Assembly (NCBI GenBank): GCA_947625675.1
Contig: CANQPH010000005.1
Coordinates: forward strand, 1 to 64,000
DNA: 64,000 bases
Direction: 5' to 3'
Source: an uncultured Acetatifactor sp.
GTDB taxonomy: Bacteria; Bacillota; Clostridia; Lachnospirales; Lachnospiraceae
Part shown: in pieces, positions 26,504-35,038 of the stretch
Numbering within the stretch: position 1 is the first letter of the stretch
Layout: every line of letters starts with the position of its first letter
The notes under the pieces: model-generated
The model's database searches: none
What the model was told of the DNA's origin: nothing
What the model saw: the letters and a program-made list of their open reading frames with translations, nothing else
Program-made: the position numbers and the translations under genes

Positions 26504-29500
26504 ATGGATTTCAAACTTGTAAGCGGACAAAAGGTGAAGCTTTTTGTAGGAGAACAGGAAACGGAAGCGGTGCGGATCGCCGCAGGGAACCTGGAGCGGG
26601 ATCTGAAATGGGTGTTGGGAGATCTGGAGATATCCCGGGCTTCGGCCCCGGAAGAGGCTGACATCGTGGTCCGCACGCTGGATGCGGCCGGGGAGCGGGA
26701 AAAGGCGGCGCTTGGCAGCCTCTTGGAGGACGCCGAAGGGGTGATCCACAAGGAGACCTACTGCGTGTCTGTTAAGGATGGAAAGCTGTTCCTTACAGGC
26801 AGCGACAGGAGGGGAACCATCTATGGAATCTATACCTTTTGTGAAAAAATAGGGGTTTCTCCCTGGTATTTCTGGGCGGACGTCCCTGTCAGGACCGCAC
26901 CCCAGATCCTGCTGGAAGAAGGGTTCCGCCAGATGGATTTCCCCTCCGTGGAATACAGGGGAATCTTTATCAATGATGAGGAAGAACTGGAAGCCTGGGT
27001 ACGGAACTATATGGGAGAAGATACCATAGGCGTGAAAACCTATGAAAAAGTGTTTGAACTGCTCCTTCGGCTGAAAGGCAATTATATCTGGCCCGCCATG
27101 CATGTGAATTCCTTCAATGCGGTCAGGGAAAACGGCGCCCTGGCGGATCGGATGGGAATCGTGGTGGGAACCTCTCACTGCGACATGCTGATGCGCTCCA
27201 ACAATCGGGAATGGCTTCCCTGGCTTGCGAAAAAAGGCTATGAGGGAGTGAAATACGATTATTCTCTGGAAGGGAGGAACCGCAGCATCCTGCAGGAATA
27301 CTGGCGGGAAAGCGTGGAGCAGAACAAGGATTTCGAGGTTTGCTATACACTGGGCATGCGGGGGATCCACGATTCCGGCTTCGAGGTCCGGGGGCTGTCC
27401 GGCAAAACGGAGGAAGAGCTCCGGCAGGCCAAAATAGAGCTGCTGGATGAGATCATCAGGGATCAGGAAGAAATGCTGGAAGAGGTGCTGCAGAAGGAGA
27501 CCTTGAAGACCTTCATCCCTTACAAAGAGGTTCTGGAGCTTTATGACCACGGGCTCGAGGTGCCGGAGGATCTGACGATCATATGGGCCAATGACAATTA
27601 TGGTCATATCCGCCGTTATCCTTCTGCGAAAGAGAAGCGGAGAAAGGGTGGAAACGGGATTTATTATCATAATTCCTACTGGGCCCCTCCCGGCATGTCC
27701 TATGTTTTCCTTTGCTCCATCCCTTTGGCTCACACCGGGAATGAACTGCGGAAGGCATGGGAGGAAGGAATCCGCAAGATATGGGTCTTGAACTGCGGCG
27801 CAATGAAGCCCCTGGAACAGGAGATCACGTTTTTCCTGCGTCTGGCCTGGGAGATCGGAAAGGAAGGGGCCCTGACGGAGGACGTGGACGCTTTTGCGGC
27901 GGATTGGATCGAAAGGACTTTTGGAGGCGGGATCGGCCCTCGGACGGCCTGCCTGCTGAATGATTTTGCCCAGATCACCAATGTGAGAAAGGTGGAAAAT
28001 ATGGCCCAGGACGTCTTTTCCCAGACGGCCTACGGGGACGAGGCCGCAGATCGGATCCATGAATACGAAAGACTTTTCCGGGAGGCGAATCTTCTGTACG
28101 AGGGGCTGGAAGAGGAAAAAAAGGCGGCTTTCTTTCAACTGGTGCTGATGAAGATCCATGCGGCTTATTACACGAATCTGGCCTATTATTACGGGGACAG
28201 GAGCACGCTGATGTATGACCGGGGGAATCTGCAGGCTGCGGCGGAGTATACGAGGGAAGCCAGGCGCTGGGAGGATGCCAGACGCCTGTTGATTCATTAT
28301 TATAATCATATTTTGTCCGGGGGCAAGTGGAAGGGCATTCTGGATCCGGAAGGGTTCCCGCCCCCGAGAGCGGCCATGATGCCGGTCTGCACCCCGCCCA
28401 TCGCCATTGAGGGCGAGCCCGGAATGCGGGTGGATCTTTGGAACGAGGAAGAAGAGCTGGTGATCACCAGGGATGCTTCCAAGTGGATCGAGCTGGGGAA
28501 TCAGGGAGGGGGAGAGTATGAGTTCGCAATTCAGGCTCCGGATTGGCTGACACTCTCGGAGTCAAAGGGAACCATAAAGACAGAAAAAAGAATTCTGGTA
28601 GAAGGCCGTGATTTCTCTTCGGACAGACAGGGCGACCTGTGGGTGCGGAACCTGACGGACGGCGCATCGAGGAGAATCCCCGTGAGAATACGAAAGGAAG
28701 GGGAGGCTCTTCTGCCCCGGGAGGACGGCGGGCTGGTGGTGCTGGAGGCCTCCCAGGGCTTGCCCATGTCGTCTGCCTCGCAGGATGATCTGCCCGCAGA
28801 TTTTGGAGATTTTCGCCTGATCCTGCGGCTGGGGAGATACAAGGGAGATCTGATGGAGGCCAAAGGGAAGGCAGAGAGGCCGGACGGAAAGCCCCTGCGC
28901 TACGCCTTCCTGACGGAATCGGAAGGAGAATTCCTGCTGGAGCTGCACCGCTTCCCGTCTTTGAACTCCGTGGGAAGATTGCGGGTGAAGATTTCCGTGG
29001 ACGGCTGCGCTCCCATGGTTCTGGAGTCTTTTTCCAATGACGAATGGAAAGGGAATTGGAGGAAAAACGTGCTCGACAACGTGGACCTGATCTGTCTGAC
29101 TCTGCCTTATCTGGGGAAGGGGGTGCATGAACTGGAGGTATCTGCCGTGGATCCTTATGTTGCCTTTTCCAGGATCCTCATATATACCAGGCCCCGCAAG
29201 GAAAATAATCTGGCGGGTTTTGCAAGGAAGCAGGCGCTCCCGGAGAAGCTGGATATTCTCGCCTGGTGCGATGGGTTCTATGGCAGGATGGAGCTGGGGC
29301 CCAGGCCGATTCAATATGTCCGCCCGGAAAGGGAAGAGACCTCTTTGTCCCTGGCCGGAAAAATCGTGTATCCAGCGGAATATGCCCCGGCCATAGATCC
29401 GAGATGGTATTTGCGGCGGGGGGAAAAACCCTTTGAAGAGCGGCAGGGACGGATCTACATTGATATGGCCTGCGCTCTGGCGGGAAGCGCCTCTGCATGG

Positions 29501-29953
29501 ATGGAGGGGACGGAAGAGGTGCAGTGGCGGCATTGCGCCGGAGAGTCCTTTGGAAGGAGCGGCCTGGCCCTGTACCTTCGCAAGAAGGACCAGCGCTGGA
29601 CCAGGGAAGAAGAAGCACCGTCCCTCCATTATCGATTCCGATGCGAAGGAGGGGAGTATACCGTCTGGATGTTTTGCAAATTTGACCGCAAGGAAGAAGC
29701 CTATTTCGGCGTCGGCCTGGATGAAAGGACTTTTCAGGCCCGGGAGTTGTATCGGGGCGGGAATCTTCATACTTATGAGGGAGAGCAGATCTGCAGATGG
29801 GTGCCCCTTTTGAAATGTCAGGCGGAACCGGGGGAGCACGTCCTGCATATTTACAGCCTGGCTTCCGGCACCCGGTATGAGCGCCTGTTTTTGACCAAGG
29901 GGAACGGCTTTCCGCCGATGGACGGGGAATGGCGGGAAATGGTAACGGTTTAG
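26504..29953 (+). CDS. Family 115 glycoside hydrolase (alpha-glucuronidase type)
   Basis: About 1149 residues, no signal peptide. The start LVSGQKVKLFVGEQETEAVR and the KLFLTGSDRRGTIYGIYTFC, GVSPWYFWADVPV, GNYIWPAMHVN and DNYGHIRRYP segments follow the GH115 pattern. Domain order is an N-terminal alpha/beta domain, the catalytic barrel (about 170-500), a helical domain, then beta-rich C-terminal domains. GH115 enzymes release (4-O-methyl)glucuronic acid from xylan side chains. ATG 26504 is preferred over 26501 for spacing from GGGAGG; they differ by one residue. The cytoplasmic location implies that imported oligosaccharides are its substrate. Confidence 0.9.
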   Translation: MDFKLVSGQKVKLFVGEQETEAVRIAAGNLERDLKWVLGDLEISRASAPEEADIVVRTLDAAGEREKAALGSLLEDAEGVIHKETYCVSVKDGKLFLTGSDRRGTIYGIYTFCEKIGVSPWYFWADVPVRTAPQILLEEGFRQMDFPSVEYRGIFINDEEELEAWVRNYMGEDTIGVKTYEKVFELLLRLKGNYIWPAMHVNSFNAVRENGALADRMGIVVGTSHCDMLMRSNNREWLPWLAKKGYEGVKYDYSLEGRNRSILQEYWRESVEQNKDFEVCYTLGMRGIHDSGFEVRGLSGKTEEELRQAKIELLDEIIRDQEEMLEEVLQKETLKTFIPYKEVLELYDHGLEVPEDLTIIWANDNYGHIRRYPSAKEKRRKGGNGIYYHNSYWAPPGMSYVFLCSIPLAHTGNELRKAWEEGIRKIWVLNCGAMKPLEQEITFFLRLAWEIGKEGALTEDVDAFAADWIERTFGGGIGPRTACLLNDFAQITNVRKVENMAQDVFSQTAYGDEAADRIHEYERLFREANLLYEGLEEEKKAAFFQLVLMKIHAAYYTNLAYYYGDRSTLMYDRGNLQAAAEYTREARRWEDARRLLIHYYNHILSGGKWKGILDPEGFPPPRAAMMPVCTPPIAIEGEPGMRVDLWNEEEELVITRDASKWIELGNQGGGEYEFAIQAPDWLTLSESKGTIKTEKRILVEGRDFSSDRQGDLWVRNLTDGASRRIPVRIRKEGEALLPREDGGLVVLEASQGLPMSSASQDDLPADFGDFRLILRLGRYKGDLMEAKGKAERPDGKPLRYAFLTESEGEFLLELHRFPSLNSVGRLRVKISVDGCAPMVLESFSNDEWKGNWRKNVLDNVDLICLTLPYLGKGVHELEVSAVDPYVAFSRILIYTRPRKENNLAGFARKQALPEKLDILAWCDGFYGRMELGPRPIQYVRPEREETSLSLAGKIVYPAEYAPAIDPRWYLRRGEKPFEERQGRIYIDMACALAGSASAWMEGTEEVQWRHCAGESFGRSGLALYLRKKDQRWTREEEAPSLHYRFRCEGGEYTVWMFCKFDRKEEAYFGVGLDERTFQARELYRGGNLHTYEGEQICRWVPLLKCQAEPGEHVLHIYSLASGTRYERLFLTKGNGFPPMDGEWREMVTV

Positions 29954-30004
29954 GAAATTATAAAGAAAATATTGTTGCAGGATGGAGAAAAGGAGAAAGA
30001 GAGC

Positions 30005-32458
30005 ATGCCCAGAACAGAACGAGAGATTATGACGGGATGGCGTTTCGCTTTTGTGCCGGCAAAGCCCAGGATGGCGAAGGATTGTGCGGAGGAAGGAACG
30101 GACTGTCTGCTGCAGGAGCAGCTGCCCGGGGAGGAAGAATTCAGAGAAGTTTTTCTGCCCCATGACTGGGCGGTGGAACAGCCTTTTAAGCGCAGTATGG
30201 AGCAGGGGGAGCCCCAGGGGTTCCGGGATCGTTGGGGCGTGGGCTGGTATGAGAGAAAGCTTGCGATCCCGTCAAAAAAGCAGGGCTATCAGTATTTTTT
30301 GGACTTCGGCGGGATCTACGAAAACAGCAGCATTTGGGTGAACGGGGAATATGTGGGCGGCAGAAAATACGGCTATAGCTCTTTCCGGGTGGATATCACG
30401 GAGGCGGTCAGGGAAGGGGAAAATAAGCTGCTCATCAAAGTGGATAACACGCTTTCTCCCGTGGACCGGTGGTACAGCGGCTGTGGAATTTACCGCACCG
30501 TGAAGCTGATAGAGGTGGAGGACCGGCATCTGGATGCCTGGAAGGTACAGATACATACCGGAGTGGAAGGAAAGAAGGGCTGGGTCGAAATTGACGCAGG
30601 GGTGCGGGGAACCGTACAGGCTGTTTTGCGGGAAACCGGCGAAACGGGCGACCTGGTGGCGGAGGCTGTGGGAGCCGGGAACGGTTCAATCCGGCTGGAA
30701 GTGGAGAACCCTCATCTTTGGTCGGCGGGCACGCCCAATCTGTATCAGCTGGAATTGAGACTGCTGCAGGAAAAAGGACCGGCAGTGTGCGATGCGATAT
30801 GTATGAAAATAGGAATCCGGGGAATTGCGTTCCGTCCGGGAGAAGGGATGTTGGTAAACGGGAGAAAAGAGCTTCTTAAGGGGGTATGCCTCCATCAGGA
30901 CGTGGGGATCCGGGGAAATGCGGCGAAAAAGGAGCTCTGGGCCAGACGTCTTGCGGATCTCAAGGAAATGGGCTGCAATGCCCTGCGGACGGCCCATCAT
31001 ACTCCCTCTGCGGAGTTCCTGGATCTGTGCGATGAGATGGGTTTTTATGTATATGAGGAGTGCTTCGACAAATGGACGGGAGGATTGTACGGCCGATATT
31101 TTGAAAAGGAATGGGAGAAAGATGTGGAGGCCATGGTCCTGCGGGACCGCAACCGTCCCAGCGTCGTGATCTGGGGCGTGGGCAACGAAGTGGAATTCCA
31201 GGGCCAGGAAGCCATGCTGAGACGCCTGAAAATGTTGGTGGACAAGGTGAAAAGCATGGATGGGGAACGGCCCGTGACTTGCGCCATGAATCCCCATTTT
31301 AGCCGGGAAAGGAAGATAGACATCACACAGGTTAAGGACATCCAGAAGCTGGTGGACGAGGTCAGTCAAACGGAAATCTACGATAATGCGGAACGTGTGG
31401 AACGCATTTGCAGAATCGGCGCATTGGTGGATATCCTGGCCTGCAATTATCAGGAACAATGGTATCCCATGATTCATGAAGCGATGCCGGATAAGTTGAT
31501 CCTGGGAACGGAGGTGTATCAGTATTTCTGCGGTCATGTGGATCATATGCAGAATTATACCTTGCAAAATCCCTCTCTCGTGCCGGAACAATATGAGTAT
31601 TGCATCGGCAGCATGATCTGGACGGGCTATGATTATCTGGGAGAATCCATGGGATATCCGGCGAAAGGCTGGGGCGGCGCCCTGATCCGCACGGATGGCA
31701 GCAGGAGGGCTTCTTATTATATCCTGAAAAGTTACTGGACCCGGGAGCCGATGCTGTATTTTGCCGTTATGGACTATTCTCTCAAAGACGAGGGGGTAAA
31801 AGAACACTGGGATCTGCCCATTTATGCCCATCACTGGCATTTCCCCCAATTTTCCAAGGTGGTGGTGCCCTATATGATCGCTACGAATTGTGAAAAAGTG
31901 GAGATTTTCGAGGGAGGCAGACAATTTAGCGCACCGGATCCGGCCGCCTGTCCGAACCGGCTCATCACGGGTTTCCTTCCTTATTATCCCGGCCGGATTC
32001 AGGTGGTGGGATATATTGGCGGAAAAGAAGTGTGCAGACAGGAACTGGTCACTCCGGGGCCTGCGGTGAAGCTTTGTTTTGAAGAACCAGAAGGAGCAAA
32101 GCTGCCTACGGTGTCCATGGCTCCCACGGTGGCCATGGCCCCCGCAGAAGAGGGGTATGAAATTCTCTTGCGGGCGACGGCTCGGGACGGGGAAGGAAAT
32201 CCCTATTTCCGGGAAAGCTCCCTGGTGCGTTTCCGGGCGGAAGGCCCCATAGAAATTTTGGGCGTGGATAACGGCGACATCACTGGCAACGAACCTTATC
32301 AGGAAGACCAGATCCATATGTACCATGGCTGCGCCAGCGTCCTGGTGCGTTTGACGGGCAAGCCGGGCAGGGCGGTGGTGCGGGCCTTTGCGGAAGGAAT
32401 GGTTCCGGGAGAGGTGGTTCTTTGCATCGGTGCCCATAACAATAGTGAAATATTGTAA
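30005..32458 (+). CDS. Family 2 glycoside hydrolase
   Basis: An 817-residue GH2 enzyme without signal peptide. The sugar-binding domain has LPHDWAVEQPF and VGWYERK, the family's typical start. In the barrel GVGNEVEF gives the acid/base Glu (about 394) and LGTEVYQYF the nucleophile Glu (about 502). The sequence GYDYLGESMGYP fits the wider beta-galactosidase/glucuronidase group, and C-terminal Ig-like domains follow. The start at 30005 follows AAAGGAG; the frame is open upstream to 29972. It is downstream of GH115, probably in the same transcript. Its stop codon is part of a long hairpin at 32455-32549. Exact sugar specificity unknown. Confidence 0.87.
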   Translation: MPRTEREIMTGWRFAFVPAKPRMAKDCAEEGTDCLLQEQLPGEEEFREVFLPHDWAVEQPFKRSMEQGEPQGFRDRWGVGWYERKLAIPSKKQGYQYFLDFGGIYENSSIWVNGEYVGGRKYGYSSFRVDITEAVREGENKLLIKVDNTLSPVDRWYSGCGIYRTVKLIEVEDRHLDAWKVQIHTGVEGKKGWVEIDAGVRGTVQAVLRETGETGDLVAEAVGAGNGSIRLEVENPHLWSAGTPNLYQLELRLLQEKGPAVCDAICMKIGIRGIAFRPGEGMLVNGRKELLKGVCLHQDVGIRGNAAKKELWARRLADLKEMGCNALRTAHHTPSAEFLDLCDEMGFYVYEECFDKWTGGLYGRYFEKEWEKDVEAMVLRDRNRPSVVIWGVGNEVEFQGQEAMLRRLKMLVDKVKSMDGERPVTCAMNPHFSRERKIDITQVKDIQKLVDEVSQTEIYDNAERVERICRIGALVDILACNYQEQWYPMIHEAMPDKLILGTEVYQYFCGHVDHMQNYTLQNPSLVPEQYEYCIGSMIWTGYDYLGESMGYPAKGWGGALIRTDGSRRASYYILKSYWTREPMLYFAVMDYSLKDEGVKEHWDLPIYAHHWHFPQFSKVVVPYMIATNCEKVEIFEGGRQFSAPDPAACPNRLITGFLPYYPGRIQVVGYIGGKEVCRQELVTPGPAVKLCFEEPEGAKLPTVSMAPTVAMAPAEEGYEILLRATARDGEGNPYFRESSLVRFRAEGPIEILGVDNGDITGNEPYQEDQIHMYHGCASVLVRLTGKPGRAVVRAFAEGMVPGEVVLCIGAHNNSEIL

Positions 32459-32549
32459 CAGTTCAGCTGCTCCCTCAGCCGCCAGACATGATGGAAAATT
32501 CATGCGAGCACGATTTTCCATCAAATCAGGCGGCTGGCTGAACTGTTAC
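32455..32549. repeat. 95-nt hairpin (32 bp paired) spanning the GH2 stop codon
   Basis: Three perfect stems stack: GTAACAGTTCAGC (32455-32467) with GCTGAACTGTTAC (32537-32549), CAGCCGCC (32476-32483) with GGCGGCTG (32529-32536), and TGATGGAAAAT (32489-32499) with ATTTTCCATCA (32513-32523). A 13-nt loop and short one-sided bulges complete it. The GH2 stop codon TAA is at 32456-32458, inside the outer stem. No T-run follows, so it is not an ordinary terminator. The rest of 32550-32717 shows nothing notable apart from the xylB ribosome binding site. Confidence 0.9.
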
Positions 32550-32717
32550 GAAATATTCATTGTGCATATTTACGAAAATAATTCTGGGACTTGATTTTGA
32601 CTCCTGAAAAGTTTATCATATTCTTAAGAGTGTGCACGGGCACAAGGCGCAGGAATTCTGAGAGAACGCACAAAAAACCATGCCGGAATCGGTCGTCCTG
32701 CGCAGAAGGGAGAGAAT

Positions 32718-34187
32718 ATGTATTACATTGGAGTGGATCTGGGAACTTCCGCAGTGAAATTGCTGTTGATGGACAGCGAGGGGAAGATCTGCAACATCAC
32801 ATCCAGGGAGTATCCCATTTATTTTCCCCATCCCGGCTGGTCTGAGCAGAAGCCGGAGGATTGGTGGGAACAGACCGTGGAGGGCATCAAGGATCTGATC
32901 CGGGACGTGGACAGGACCCAGGTGGCCGGTATCAGCTTCGGAGGACAGATGCACGGCCTGGTGATTCTGGACGAGGAGGATCGGGTGATCCGTCCGGCCC
33001 TGCTTTGGAACGATGGGAGAACTTATGAGGAATGCGATTATTTGAATGAAGTGATCGGCAAGGAGAAGCTGTCGGAATACACGGCCAACATTTCCTTTAC
33101 GGGCTTTACGGCCCCCAAGATCCTCTGGGTGAGGAACAAGGAGCCGGAGAATTTCGCCAGGATCCGCAAGATCATGCTGCCCAAGGATTATATCGCTTAC
33201 AAGCTGACGGGGGTGCACTGCACCGACGTGTCCGATGCTTCCGGGATGCTTCTGTTCGACGTGAAGAACCGCAGATGGTCCAGGGAAATGTGCGAGATCT
33301 GCGGGATCGCCGAGGATCAGCTGGCCACCTGCTATGAAAGCTATCAATGCGTGGGCACCGTGCTGCCGGAAATCGCCGATCTTCTGGGCATCCCCCATAC
33401 CGTGAAGGTGGCGGCGGGGGCCGGGGACAATGCGGCGGCGGCCGTGGGAACCGGAACCGTGGGGGACAATATGTGCAACATCTCCCTGGGGACCAGCGGC
33501 ACCATCTTTATTTCTTCTAAAAAATTCGGAGTGGACAAGTACAACGCCCTGCATTCCTTCGCCCATGCGGACGGCAGCTATCATCTTATGGGATGCATGC
33601 TGAGCGCTGCTTCCTGCAACAAATGGTGGATGGACGATATCCTGGGAACCAGTGAATATGCGGCGGAACAGGCCTCCATCGCCAAACTGGGAGAGAATCA
33701 CGTGTACTTCCTGCCTTATCTGATGGGAGAGCGTTCTCCCCACAACAATCCCAACGCCAGGGCCACCTTTATCGGCATGACCATGGACACCACCCGGGCG
33801 GACATGACCCAGGCGGTGCTGGAGGGCGTGGCCTTCGCCCTGAGAGACTCCCTGGAAGTGGCCAAGTCCCTGGGCATTGATCTGAAGCGTACCAAGATCT
33901 GCGGCGGCGGGGCCAAGAGCCCTCTTTGGAAGAAGATCATCGCCAACGTCCTGAACCTGAAGGTGGACGTGATCGAGAGCGAGGAAGGGCCGGCCATGGG
34001 CGGCGCCATGCTGGCGGCGGTGGCCTGCGGAGAATATGGAAGCGTGGAGGAGATTGCGGCCAAGGTCGTGAAGATCGTGGATACGGTGGAGCCGGATCCG
34101 GAACTGGTGGCGAAATATGATGCCAGATACTGTCAGTTCAAAGAAATTTATCCCGCCTGCAAACCTGTATTTGAAATTATCAAATAA
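32718..34187 (+). CDS. xylB: Xylulokinase (FGGY carbohydrate kinase)
   Basis: A 489-residue FGGY-family kinase. The N-terminal phosphate-binding loop is YYIGVDLGTSAVKLLLMD; the sugar-binding region reads GISFGGQMHGLVILDEEDRV with WNDGRT. The second ATPase half has GAGDNAAAAVGTG and the FGGY signature region. The QMHGLV motif is characteristic of xylulokinases. It would phosphorylate D-xylulose, or a related ketopentose, to the 5-phosphate for the pentose phosphate pathway. AAGGGAGAG precedes the ATG. It is followed by the DUF4867 and isomerase-family genes, forming a pentose catabolic block. Kinase family is firm; xylulose as substrate is likely. Confidence 0.9.
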   Translation: MYYIGVDLGTSAVKLLLMDSEGKICNITSREYPIYFPHPGWSEQKPEDWWEQTVEGIKDLIRDVDRTQVAGISFGGQMHGLVILDEEDRVIRPALLWNDGRTYEECDYLNEVIGKEKLSEYTANISFTGFTAPKILWVRNKEPENFARIRKIMLPKDYIAYKLTGVHCTDVSDASGMLLFDVKNRRWSREMCEICGIAEDQLATCYESYQCVGTVLPEIADLLGIPHTVKVAAGAGDNAAAAVGTGTVGDNMCNISLGTSGTIFISSKKFGVDKYNALHSFAHADGSYHLMGCMLSAASCNKWWMDDILGTSEYAAEQASIAKLGENHVYFLPYLMGERSPHNNPNARATFIGMTMDTTRADMTQAVLEGVAFALRDSLEVAKSLGIDLKRTKICGGGAKSPLWKKIIANVLNLKVDVIESEEGPAMGGAMLAAVACGEYGSVEEIAAKVVKIVDTVEPDPELVAKYDARYCQFKEIYPACKPVFEIIK

Positions 34188-34199
34188 GTATAGTATAAT

Positions 34200-34270
34200 G
34201 TCGACAGGAAGGGCACCTGTCGACTTCTGAATTGAGTGTGCGCTGAAGCGCACGATAATCAATGTATAAT
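34200..34270 (+). promoter_or_regulatory. Palindrome-filled promoter region before the DUF4867 gene
   Basis: GTCGACAGG and CCTGTCGAC (34200-34224) form a 9-bp inverted repeat. Next, TTGAGT (34232-34237) and GATAAT (34254-34259) are separated by 16 bp made up exactly of the palindrome GTGCGC-TGAA-GCGCAC. A second -10-like TATAAT lies at 34265-34270. This looks like an internal promoter under repressor control, or an intercistronic hairpin pair. Confidence 0.5.
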
Positions 34271-34287
34271 AGAAGGAGACGAATCAA

Positions 34288-34950
34288 ATGAAAATTTATT
34301 CCGTAACGGATCCCGAGTTTCGTGCCTATGGAAGGATCGTGGACAACGTGGATTTCTCTGAGCTGGTACAGGCGTTGAAGACCACTCCCATTCCGGAGGG
34401 CGTGGCTTACGAACCCAGTGTGGAGGTGTTGGAAGCCACTTCCGCCCTGGAGGCCCTTTCCGCAGTGGTGTACGGCGAGATGCCCGTGCAGATCGGCTAC
34501 TGCAACGGTCACAACAGCAAGCTCAACGCCCTGGAATATCACAGGGATTCCGAGATCAACGTGGCGGCCACGGACGCCGTCCTCATGCTGGGTTTAAAGA
34601 GCGAGGTGGAAGGGGATTTTACCTATGACACCGCCAAGGTGAAGGCCTTCCTGGTGCCTGCGGGAACCGCCGTGGAGGTATACGCCACCACCCTGCACTA
34701 TGCGCCCTGCGGCGTGGACGGACAGGGTTTCCAGGTGGCCATCGTTCTGCCAAGAGGGACCAATTATCCGCTGGCGAAGGCCCATGCGAAGACTGCCGGA
34801 GGCCAGGCGGCGAAGCTTGCGAATGGCGCCGCAGACGAGGATTCCCTGCTCACCGCCGTGAACAAATGGCTGATCGGCCATGCCGAAGGCGGCCTGGACG
34901 AGGGCTCCTTCCTGGGACTGAAGGGAGAGAACCTGGATCTTTATAAATAA
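34288..34950 (+). CDS. DUF4867 family protein
   Basis: A 220-residue soluble protein that matches the DUF4867 pattern: MKIYSVTDPEFRAYGRIV at the start, GYCNGHNSKLNALEYHRDSE in the middle, and a cupin-like beta region (VKAFLVPAGTAVEVYATTLHYAPC) with conserved His, Glu and Cys residues that could bind a metal. It resembles ureidoglycolate-lyase or sugar-isomerase-like cupins. AAGGAGACG precedes the ATG. It lies between xylulokinase and the isomerase-family gene, an arrangement typical of this family. It may be an isomerase or epimerase accessory for the same sugar. No activity is claimed. Confidence 0.8.
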   Translation: MKIYSVTDPEFRAYGRIVDNVDFSELVQALKTTPIPEGVAYEPSVEVLEATSALEALSAVVYGEMPVQIGYCNGHNSKLNALEYHRDSEINVAATDAVLMLGLKSEVEGDFTYDTAKVKAFLVPAGTAVEVYATTLHYAPCGVDGQGFQVAIVLPRGTNYPLAKAHAKTAGGQAAKLANGAADEDSLLTAVNKWLIGHAEGGLDEGSFLGLKGENLDLYK

Positions 34951-35038
34951 GACGGATGAGCAGTTGGACGTCCGCAGAACCGGGCGTTTGTTTCCAGATA
35001 TTTTATTTTATCAAATCCAATAAAGGAGGAACAAGACA

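Noticed and set aside
26276..28309. 677-codon minus-strand open frame opposite the regulator and GH115
   Set aside because: Biased composition without domains; both genes on the plus strand have clear motifs.
32455..32549. Ordinary Rho-independent terminator
   Set aside because: No T-run follows the hairpin, and the stem is far longer than usual and covers the stop codon.
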